Of a stretch of DNA of 5,925 bases, positions 1 through 5,900 are shown piece after piece. The notes beneath the pieces were generated by a model. The model made no database searches. It was not told where the DNA came from and was given only the letters and a program-made list of their open reading frames with translations. The position numbers were made by a program, and so were the translations under genes. The stretch is taken from positions 1-5,925 of the forward strand of contig VXZF01000332.1 in assembly GCA_009845645.1 (NCBI GenBank). The letters are read 5' to 3'. Position 1 is the first letter of the stretch. Each line of letters opens with the position of its first letter. The DNA comes from Gemmatimonadota bacterium (GTDB lineage Bacteria > Latescibacterota > UBA2968 > UBA8231).

Positions 1-296
1 GCTGGCGACGGTCTCCGCGCCGCAGCCTGCAAATAGCTCTCAGCCGCAGCATCGCAGCGGCCCGCGCTAAGGTGGTCTTCGCCCTCAGCAAAGTGCGCCC
101 ACGCCGCAGCCGCCTCTTTACCCTCTTCCGCAAAATCGACCCGCACCGCCTTCAGTACCACCAACCCATGCGGGCTCTCGTAGAGGACGAGCGGCGCATC
201 TGTGGATTCGCAGGACGCAAACAGCGCAAGTAGCAGCAGAACTCGGTAGATAACTGTAGCAGTAGTTCGTCGGGAATCCCGATTTGATGAAGACAC
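1..296 (-). CDS. Putative TPR-like lipoprotein, N-terminal part (runs off left edge)
   Basis: The frame opens with GTG at 296-294, the only usual start codon after the preceding in-frame stop, and stays open to the window edge (98 codons). The N-terminus looks like a lipoprotein signal peptide. A basic n-region (residues 1-18, with Arg6, Arg9, Arg10 and Arg18) is followed by a Leu-rich core (19-26) and a lipobox ending Phe-Ala-Ser-Cys29, so Cys29 would be the lipidated residue. From about residue 64 there is a TPR-like helical pair (Trp, Gly, Leu, Ala-Gly, Ala, Tyr and Ala at usual spacing, ending Arg-Pro). It lies 16 bases after the CBM9-like gene and is probably the last visible member of the same operon. 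The start and its only SD-like sequence (AGGAAG, 12 bases upstream) both sit in a hairpin. The function is not recognised. A periplasm-facing, membrane-anchored scaffold would fit but is inference. The exact start is less certain than the frame. Confidence 0.72.
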   Translation of the reverse strand, partial: MSSSNRDSRRTTATVIYRVLLLLALFASCESTDAPLVLYESPHGLVVLKAVRVDFAEEGKEAAAAWAHFAEGEDHLSAGRCDAAAESYLQAAARRPSP

Positions 297-312
297 GGCT
301 AGCCGCGTCTTC
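289..312 (-). promoter_or_regulatory. Near-perfect inverted repeat / RNA hairpin at an operon junction
   Basis: On the minus-strand transcript, arms GAAGACGCGGC and GCCGUGUCUUC flank a UA, giving an 11-base-pair stem whose only non-Watson-Crick pair is G-U. In the opposite orientation that pair would be A-C, so the fold suits the minus-strand RNA. The stem begins directly after the TAG of the CBM9-like gene (315-313). Its 3' arm contains the GTG start of the lipoprotein, and its 5' arm overlaps the SD-like AGGAAG. No U-tract follows, so it is not a classical intrinsic terminator. A stabilising 3' hairpin, a REP-like unit or translational coupling are all possible. Confidence 0.55.
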
Positions 313-1059
313 CTACTCGGCCTCGTCTTGCAGACTCAATACCGGCCGGCTGTCGAAATGCACCACCCCAAAGCGCTCGGGCACGTGGAATTGCGGCTTG
401 GTCGTCAAGGTATTGGACCAAGTGATGTACTGCAGATTGACCGCGCCGCCCGTGCGGTACAGGTTGAGACGCCACATATCACCAGCGGTCGGAGGCAGGT
501 TGGGAGCGTATGGAGCGAAAACGGCAAAGGGAAGGGCAATTTCAGCGGTCCAGAGAGTGTCCTGATCCGTCTCTTGATTGAGTGCGCCTTGGATGTCGAT
601 GGCCACCTGCACGCCCTCGCCGTTCCATGCGGACGAACGATCGGCGTGCGGCGAGCGGTCCAGAATCGTGCCCAAGGCGTTGAATTCAAAGTTGAAATAG
701 CTGGTGACTTGGCTGGTGTCTGGAGCGATGAACACCTCGACGCAATCGTCGCGCGACACCGGGCTATCGCGCTCAGTCAAGGTAGCCGAAATGTGCGGGT
801 CGTGCGCGGTGAAGGCGACGTACAGATGCACATCGTCCCACAGCAAGCGGGCCTCGGTGCGATCCTTGGCTCCTTCAGTCCACCAAGGAAAGACGAACTG
901 ATCGATGACTTGGGCGGCCTCCCAGGAAGGCTCGTCGAGGTGGCCGTCCACGGCAATAGGCCCGGCGGCGCGGAGGATGGTGTGGTGCGGCAGGGCATCC
1001 TCGGCGGAAGCGTCGGAAGCGGTCAGGACTAGACAGAGAGTGGAGACGAGATAGCGCAT
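313..1059 (-). CDS. Secreted CBM9-like (carbohydrate-binding family 9-like) protein
   Basis: The protein has 248 residues. It starts at ATG 1059-1057, with AGGAA six bases upstream. Residues 1-19 form a Sec signal peptide with an Ala-Ser-Ala cleavage motif before Glu20, so it is probably exported to the periplasm or beyond. The rest is a single beta-sandwich domain of the CBM9-like/DOMON type. Landmarks are VDGxLDEPSW (37-46), ARLLWDDxHLYVAF (70-83), DDCVEVFIAP (104-113), YFNFEFNALG (121-130), a Trp170...Pro177-Phe178 strand, GDMWRLNLYR (193-202) and FHVPERFG (224-231). Family members bind sugars or other ligands, often as a module of enzymes. Here there is no catalytic domain, so this is a stand-alone binding protein and its ligand cannot be read from sequence. 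It follows the second exbD gene after 32 bases on the same strand, suggesting co-transcription with the motor genes. No transmembrane segment follows the signal peptide. Confidence 0.9.
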   Translation of the reverse strand: MRYLVSTLCLVLTASDASAEDALPHHTILRAAGPIAVDGHLDEPSWEAAQVIDQFVFPWWTEGAKDRTEARLLWDDVHLYVAFTAHDPHISATLTERDSPVSRDDCVEVFIAPDTSQVTSYFNFEFNALGTILDRSPHADRSSAWNGEGVQVAIDIQGALNQETDQDTLWTAEIALPFAVFAPYAPNLPPTAGDMWRLNLYRTGGAVNLQYITWSNTLTTKPQFHVPERFGVVHFDSRPVLSLQDEAE

Positions 1060-1091
1060 GGGAGTTTCCTGGCGGTCGCTTCAGAAGCTGC

Positions 1092-1511
1092 TCAGATTTC
1101 CTTCTCCTCTTCGGTGGCCAAAACGACCTTGTCGACGTCGAGCCGCTTGGCAATCTCCATGACCTCGAGCACAAGACCGTGCCGGGTCTTCTTGTCCGTG
1201 CGAATAATCAACGTCAAACTGCGGGTCGTCTCTTTCTCTCGGGCGAGCAACGCTGGAAGTTTTGCCATGCTCACTAGCTGGCGGTTGAGTTCCATGGCAC
1301 CCGACCTGTCGATCGAGGCCACCAATTTCTTCTCTTCGACGATGGTAGCCTGATGGGCCTGGGGCAACTCCACCTGCAAACTGTAGGGCTGCTTGAAAAC
1401 CGTGGTGACCATGAAGAAAATGAGCAACAGAAAAACGCAGTCGATCAGCGGCGTCAGATTAAGATTTTCGTCCTCTAGGTCTTCCAATATGGAGGTCCGC
1501 TGCATTATCAC
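1092..1511 (-). CDS. exbD: ExbD/TolR-family biopolymer transport protein (second copy)
   Basis: The protein has 139 residues, typical of ExbD/TolR. A short cytoplasmic N-terminus leads to one membrane helix (about 19-39) beginning LTPLID. Asp24 matches the proton-carrying Asp25 of E. coli ExbD. The rest (40-139) is the periplasmic domain, which in the family contacts TonB/TolA-like or other partners. I prefer the GTG start at 1511-1509. It has AGGAGG (1519-1524) seven bases upstream and shares one base with the TAG of the preceding gene (TAGTG). The in-frame ATG at 1505-1503 would put the SD 13 bases away. It sits in a tight exbB-exbD-exbD cassette and should assemble with the ExbB-like channel. 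The membrane-helix DNA is almost identical to that of the neighbouring exbD, although the periplasmic domains are very different, so the two copies probably have different partners. ExbD and TolR cannot be separated on this evidence. Confidence 0.92.
   Translation of the reverse strand: MIMQRTSILEDLEDENLNLTPLIDCVFLLLIFFMVTTVFKQPYSLQVELPQAHQATIVEEKKLVASIDRSGAMELNRQLVSMAKLPALLAREKETTRSLTLIIRTDKKTRHGLVLEVMEIAKRLDVDKVVLATEEEKEI
1402..1459 (-). repeat. 58-base near-identical segment shared by both exbD genes (copy in second exbD)
   Basis: Bases 1402-1459 match 1818-1875 at 55 of 58 positions. The differences lie at 1427, 1428 and 1440 and are all synonymous. The segment encodes the Asp-bearing membrane helix. 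Identity falls off on both sides, as does protein similarity. This is seen directly; local gene conversion or recent partial duplication is inferred. Confidence 0.85.
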
Positions 1512-1930
1512 TAGGGGGCCTCCTCTTTGGCGAAAGCTATACCCGCGACATCGGCCGCTTTAGCCGCATCTACCACCAAGACCACGTACTCCTGAGCAAC
1601 ATCGACGTGCCCCTGGATGATGATATTATCGTTGTTGGCCTCTTTCATGGCCCGCTTGATCCGTTCGACTAGAGCCTCTGGCACCACATCCTCGCCGCTG
1701 ATCTGGATGCGGCCCTGGGCGTCAATGAGGATATTGATGTCTTTCTTCTCCTGCTGTTCCGTCGCCTCGCTCTGGGCCGGAAGGTCCACGTCTAGTCCCT
1801 TGGAGTGGATGAAGACGGTGGTGACCATGAAGAAAATGAGCAGTAGAAAAACGCAATCGATCAGCGGCGTCAGATCTGGACCTTCGTCTCTAGTCAGGCT
1901 CTCTCGTTTGCGGCTAAGCACCAACGCCAT
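1511..1930 (-). CDS. exbD: ExbD/TolR-family biopolymer transport protein (first copy)
   Basis: The protein has 139 residues. It starts at ATG 1930-1928, whose A is also the last base of the exbB stop (TGATG overlap), with GGAGG (1941-1945) ten bases upstream inside exbB. A basic cytoplasmic N-terminus (Arg7, Lys8, Arg9) leads to one membrane helix at about 20-40. Asp25 lies in the LTPLID motif at the same residue number as the essential Asp25 of E. coli ExbD. The periplasmic domain contains the family pattern of short beta strands (DINILIDAQGRI, 64-75, and NIIIQGHVDV) followed by a helix in which a residue set such as VVLVVDAAKAADV packs. Family members couple proton flow to work in the cell envelope together with an ExbB/TolQ pentamer. 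Its one-base overlaps on both sides indicate translational coupling. The periplasmic domain shares little with the other ExbD in this operon. Whether it works in a Ton, Tol or other motor system is undecided. Confidence 0.93.
   Translation of the reverse strand: MALVLSRKRESLTRDEGPDLTPLIDCVFLLLIFFMVTTVFIHSKGLDVDLPAQSEATEQQEKKDINILIDAQGRIQISGEDVVPEALVERIKRAMKEANNDNIIIQGHVDVAQEYVVLVVDAAKAADVAGIAFAKEEAP
1519..1524 (-). promoter_or_regulatory. Shine-Dalgarno deciding the GTG start of the second exbD
   Basis: AGGAGG on the minus strand, encoded within the last codons of the preceding exbD, lies seven bases before GTG 1511-1509 and 13 before ATG 1505-1503. The spacing favours GTG and hence a one-base gene overlap. 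Confidence 0.7.
1818..1875 (-). repeat. 58-base near-identical segment shared by both exbD genes (copy in first exbD)
   Basis: This is the partner of 1402-1459, 416 bases away in the same orientation. It differs at 1843, 1844 and 1856, giving CTA, CTG and GAT where the other copy has CTG, TTG and GAC. As a direct repeat it could also be a substrate for deletion that would fuse the two exbD genes into one. Confidence 0.85.
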
Positions 1931-2676
1931 CAGCCGGCCGCCTCCCCGTCCAATTGATCTTGGCCGACCATCAGCAAGGTGTTGACAAAAGCCAGCCCAT
2001 AGACTTCAAGACGGCTGCGGTGGTGTTCGGCGCGCCGAGCCAGCGAGCGATAGGCCACGATGGTGGGAATGGCGATCGCCAGCCCCGTGGCCGTGGTAAC
2101 TAGGGCCTGCGAAATGCCGCTGGCCACCACCTTGGGATCACCCGTGCCAGCCACGGCAATAGCGTTGAAGGAGGTGATCATGCCGAGGATGGTGCCAAAC
2201 AGGCCCAGCAACGGCGAGATATTGCCGATGGTATTGAGCACCACTAGGTAGCGACTTAGATAGACCTTGCCGGCTTCGTCCGTCTCCAGCACGAGCTCGT
2301 CCTTGAGATCGGAAAGTTCCTTTTGCTCGAGCAGAAAGCGGGAGAGGTCTCCGGCACCGGCCTGTCCGGCCAAGCGGGCTAGGCGCTCGTTGGTCGGACG
2401 GAATTCGCGGCGTTCGAGCATGAGGGTGTCAAAGCGCTTGAGCAAGGAGGCAAAAATAAAACACAGAGGGCCTTTGTGGTCGGAGCAGTACTGGGCGGCC
2501 GCTTCTTGCCCTCGATCCGCTAAGGTTCTTTCGGCCTCTTCGAGAGTCTGTTGGGCGGCCTGCTCGTCGGGAATGCGACTGAGCACCCAGGCCCTTTCTA
2601 AGATGAATGCCAGTGAGAGGACGGCGCACAATCCCAAGGGAATCATCAGGATGCCGCCAGCTAACAGAGTTTCCAT
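1930..2676 (-). CDS. exbB: MotA/TolQ/ExbB-family proton channel protein
   Basis: The protein has 248 residues, close to E. coli ExbB (244) and TolQ (230). It has three membrane helices: about 5-26, about 143-168 and about 187-209. Between the first two lies a large, charged cytoplasmic domain (28-140). The family signature is clear: SPLLGLFGTILGMI (154-167), then GISQALVTTATGLAIAIP (187-204). Thr162 and Thr195 correspond to E. coli ExbB Thr148 and Thr181, which line the proton path. At the position of Glu176 this protein has Gln190. I choose ATG 2676-2674 because GGGAGG (2685-2690) lies eight bases upstream; the TTG at 2694-2692 would start upstream of that SD. It is the first gene of the leftward operon and overlaps the next gene by one base. 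It should form the pentameric channel around the ExbD helices, converting proton-motive force into envelope work. ExbB and TolQ cannot be told apart here. Confidence 0.93.
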   Translation of the reverse strand: METLLAGGILMIPLGLCAVLSLAFILERAWVLSRIPDEQAAQQTLEEAERTLADRGQEAAAQYCSDHKGPLCFIFASLLKRFDTLMLERREFRPTNERLARLAGQAGAGDLSRFLLEQKELSDLKDELVLETDEAGKVYLSRYLVVLNTIGNISPLLGLFGTILGMITSFNAIAVAGTGDPKVVASGISQALVTTATGLAIAIPTIVAYRSLARRAEHHRSRLEVYGLAFVNTLLMVGQDQLDGEAAG

Positions 2677-2684
2677 AACGCATG

Positions 2685-2690
2685 CCTCCC
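2685..2690 (-). promoter_or_regulatory. Shine-Dalgarno deciding the exbB start
   Basis: GGGAGG on the minus strand lies eight bases before ATG 2676-2674. It falls inside the 6-codon extension that a TTG start at 2694 would add, so it argues for the shorter protein. Confidence 0.8.
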
Positions 2691-2740
2691 GCAATAAGTT
2701 TGTGCGGCCCGTTGAACTCTAATAGGACGCGCAGGGCCGT

Positions 2741-2769
2741 AATATACTTTACCGCTAGCAACATGCCAA
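2741..2769 (-). promoter_or_regulatory. Sigma-70-like promoter for the exbB-exbD-exbD operon
   Basis: On the minus strand, TTGGCA (2769-2764) and TATATT (2746-2741) are separated by 17 bases. Each box matches the sigma-70 consensus at five of six positions. Transcription would start near 2734, giving a leader of roughly 58 bases before the exbB ATG. The spacer contains a TGCTAGCG motif (2753-2760) that recurs twice in this intergenic region, so the promoter may be controlled at that site. Use of an E. coli-like consensus in this organism is an assumption. Confidence 0.6.
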
Positions 2770-2818
2770 AGAACATCTGCCCCGTTTCTCTACTGCTAGC
2801 GTAAAAAGCCCGCTTTCA

Positions 2819-2848
2819 AACCGCATAGAGAAATACTTGCAACCGCAT
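2819..2848 (+). repeat. AACCGCAT direct repeat, 22-base period
   Basis: AACCGCAT occurs at 2819-2826 and again at 2841-2848. The 22-base spacing is about two helical turns, so both copies would face the same side of the DNA. The second copy overlaps the candidate -35 box of the TPR gene, where an activator might sit. The repeat is short and could be chance. Confidence 0.25.
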
Positions 2849-2865
2849 TTGCCTTTTCTTACAGT
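2837..2865 (+). promoter_or_regulatory. Weak candidate promoter for the TPR gene
   Basis: TTGCAA (2837-2842) and TACAGT (2860-2865) are separated by 17 bases. Each matches the sigma-70 consensus at four of six positions, so it is a weak or activator-dependent candidate. Transcription would start near 2872, about 50 bases before the ATG. The -35 box overlaps the second copy of an AACCGCAT direct repeat. Confidence 0.35.
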
Positions 2866-2922
2866 TTGGACTAATCCGCAGGATCTGGTGTGCTAGCGTG
2901 CTCTTTCTCGTTGATAGGTACT

Positions 2923-5900
2923 ATGACACCTCTGCTCATCGTAGGCACTTTGCTGGGGCTAGTAGTAGGCTCGTACTTCGTACCGACCCCGGACGAAATA
3001 CAAGCTTCTTTCAAGCAGGCGCAGAAATTTTACGCTGCCGAGGACTACGAGCAAGCCATCGCGACCTACGAGCGCATCAATGCCATTGAAAGCCCGCTGC
3101 TCTACACGGCGGAGATTGAGGTCGCGGTCGGCGAGGTTACGGCCCCAATCAAAGAAATCGCCCTCTACCAGACGGGTAATAGCTATTTCAAGCGCGCCCA
3201 AGAATCCCAGCGCCGCGCCGCCTGGGAACGCAACTCCGAACGCCAGCGCCAACTCGCCGAACAGACAGCGACCGACTTTGCAGAAGCGGCCGCCTATTTC
3301 CGCAAGACCGAAGCCCAAACTACCTCCTCGCAGATGCGGGAATTGGCTCGCAACCGGCTGGTCAACTGCCTTTATGAAAGCGGCGATTACCAGCGCACCA
3401 TAGAAGAAGGCCGAGCCCTTCTGCAGAAATATCCCGACAGCCAATACCTCGACAACGCCCTCTACAATATCGGCTGGGCCCATTTTGAATTGGGCCAGTA
3501 CGGGGAAAGCATCACCACCTTTGAGGAATTGGTGCAGCACGCTCCCAAAGGGTATCGCGCGGACCGGGCGCTTTTTCAAATCGGCGAAGCCTACTTTCTG
3601 CAGCAGCACTACGATCAGGCCACTTCCTGGTATCAGGAGGTAGTAACCCGCCAAGACATCGAGCACCTCAGCGAGCGCGACCTGCTGAAGATGCGGCGCG
3701 AGAAAATAGCCGGCCTAGTGGACGAAACCGCGCTAGAACTGGCGGCCAAAGCCCAGATCAAAGTAGGCGATTGTCGCGCCCAAAGCGGGGATTTTGTCGC
3801 TGCCGCTGCCGCCTATAGCAAGGTTATAACCGCCTTCGCCCAGGAACAAAAACTGGTGGCCGAGGCCTATATCCGCCTAGCTGATATGTACACCCAAGGC
3901 GGCGATGACCAAGCAGCAGTGCGCACCTACCGCGAGGCCATCGACGGTAGCCGCAACCGCATTTTTCAGGCCAGCATGCAATCCCTGCTGGCCGAACACT
4001 ACTACGGCATTGGCAACTATCAGCACGCCATCGCCGAATACCAACTCTATCTAGATGCGTACGGAGATGTAGCCAAAGCCGCTGGTCTGGCACCGCCTTG
4101 GGCCCTTTACAAGATTGGGCGGGCCCAGTACGAGCGGGCCGAGGTCCAGCGCGAAGCCGCGGACGACGACGAGGCTCGCTTGACCTACGCACAGGCGATT
4201 GCCGCTTACGAACGCATTGCCACCGACTACCCCAGCAGCGAACTAGTCATAGCGGCTACCCCGTTTAATATCGCCCTGTGCAACCAGATGCTCGGCACCC
4301 TGGGCAGTGCCGAGCACACGGCCCAGGCACTGGAGCTCTACCAAGAGATCGTCGCCGCCGACCAAGACCCAGACTACGTGCGCAGCGCTCTTTTCCAACT
4401 GGGCCGCATCCACTACCAGCAAGAAAACTTCAAGCAGGCAATCGCCGCTTACGAATCCATTCTGCAAAAATACCCCGAGGCCCCGCAGCGCCACGGGGCC
4501 CGTTTCGAACTAGCTCTGTGCTACCGAGATTTGGGCCAGCCCGGTAAGGCAGTAGAGCTATTCCGACAGCTTGACCGCACTTCAAATTTGTTCCCCAAGG
4601 CCATGCTCGAAGCGAGCAACCTGCTGGCTGCAGCGGACGATTTCTCGGGGGCCTTAGAGGCGCTGGAGGCGGGATTGGAGGCCAGTACAGATAAAAACGA
4701 ACAGTCCCGTCTCCACTACATGAAAGGACGCACTCTGATCGAAACAGAGACATTTGCCGCCGCAGTGGAGGCATTGGGACGCACCATCGAACTAGCCGAC
4801 GACGAGGAGGTGCGCCTAGGTGCCCTCTACGGCCGCGGTGTAAGCCTGCTCAAATTAAAACGCTACGAGGAGGCGACAGCCGACCTGAAGATGCTGCTGC
4901 ACAGCGACAACGAGGAGTTGGCAAGGGCGGCTCAGCGCATGCTTGGTCTAGCTCATCTCGAATTAGGTCATCAGGAAGAAGCCATCGAGGACTACCAAGC
5001 CTTAGTAGCGGCAGCAACCGATTCCGTCGAACGCGCCGAACACCTAGTGGTGCTGGCCGAACTTCACTACAACCTAGAAGAATTCGATCAAGTCGAGGCC
5101 CTATGCCAGCGGATTCTTTCCTTGGACTTGCCCGCTGTGCGCGGTGAGCAACCCTATTCCCTCCAAGAGAAAGCCTACTTCCTAATGGGCGACGCCCACG
5201 GCTCACGGGGCGACGCCCAAGCGCTAATCAACACCTACCAAAAGGCCCTGTCCCACTACCCAGATTCCTATTATTCGGCCGATATGCGCTTTGCTGTGGG
5301 ACAAACCCTATTCGAGCGGGAAGATCTCGCGGGAACCGTGCAAGTACTCGAAACCTATCTGCAGAAAACGCCTAATCATCGCAACCGCCCCTATGCCCTC
5401 TACTATCTGGGATACGCCCATTTCAACCTGACTCAGTTCGAGCAGGCCGCTGCCGCCTTTGCCGATCTAGCCAGCACCTATCCCCAAAGCGAACTGGCAC
5501 CCGACGCCCTGTTCAGGGCCGGAGAGGCCCATTACAACTTGGGACAATTCGAGACGGCGCAAGAGCACTACCAGCAATTACTCGAAATGCATCCGCGATC
5601 GGACCTGGCCGACGATGCCCTCTACAATCTGGCCTGGTCCCATCTCAATATGGAACGGGCGTCCCAAGCCATCGCCGCCTTCCAAAGCGTGGTTTCCGAT
5701 TACCCAGGCAGCGCTCTGGCGGCCAATGCCCAGTTCACCATCGGTGACTTTTACTACAACGAGAAGGAATACGACAACGCCCTGCAGGCCTATCAAGAAG
5801 TCATCCGCCGCTTTCCCAGCAGTCTGGTAGCGCAAAAGGTTCCCGAATTAATAGATGACCTGCGCGAAGTAGTGGCCTATCTGCGCTACGCCGAAGTCGA

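Larger units (their letters stand above)
2753..2898. repeat. Three copies of TGCTAGCG in the divergent regulatory region
   Basis: Exact copies lie at 2753-2760 (minus strand), 2794-2801 (plus) and 2891-2898 (plus). Each has the palindromic core GCTAGC. The first sits in the spacer of the exbB promoter, the second between the two promoters, and the third in the expected leader of the TPR gene. The core GCTAGC occurs only once more in the window, at the centre of the 289-312 hairpin, although CTAG itself is common in the coding sequence. This could be an operator set for a regulator controlling both transcription units. The regulator is not visible here. Confidence 0.45.
2677..2922. other. Divergent intergenic region between the exbB operon and the TPR gene
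   Basis: These 246 bases separate two genes transcribed away from each other. They hold the exbB promoter and SD, the weaker rightward promoter candidate, three TGCTAGCG copies and the AACCGCAT repeat. The stretch is more A/T-rich than the flanking genes around 2740-2870. No tRNA, convincing small gene or terminator with a U-tract is visible. Confidence 0.8.

Noticed and set aside
271..281. CGGGA-A-TCCCG palindrome
   Set aside because: It is short, with a one-base loop, and lies inside the lipoprotein signal-peptide coding region; no supporting context.
328..1032. 234-codon plus-strand open frame opposite the CBM9-like gene
   Set aside because: The minus-strand frame has a signal peptide, an SD and family motifs; the plus frame has none of these and is a shadow.
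1078..1088. GCTTC-A-GAAGC palindrome after the second exbD
   Set aside because: The stem is five pairs with a one-base loop and no U-tract, too weak for a terminator between two closely spaced genes.
2674..2694. Longer exbB start at TTG 2694
   Set aside because: The GGGAGG SD lies downstream of this TTG and is well spaced from ATG 2676; the extra six residues match no family feature.
2429..2776. 115-codon minus-strand frame starting in the intergenic region
   Set aside because: Most of it lies out of frame within exbB, and its start is upstream of the best exbB promoter, so it would not be on that transcript.
2803..2816. AAAGC-CC-GCTTT inverted repeat near a run of A/T as a terminator
   Set aside because: The stem is only five pairs with a two-base loop, and it lies between divergent promoters where no transcript is expected to end.
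2890..2925. GTG 2890 start of the TPR protein, giving a Leu-Ala-Cys-Ser lipobox-like string
   Set aside because: The Cys would be residue 4, with no signal peptide before it, so it cannot be a lipoprotein signal. ATG 2923 is kept, though the SD is weak for every option.
2959..3666. 235-codon minus-strand open frame inside the TPR gene
   Set aside because: It is antisense to a convincing TPR coding frame. Its hydrophobic, Gly/Val/Leu-rich protein is a by-product of the complementary codons, and it has no recognisable domain.
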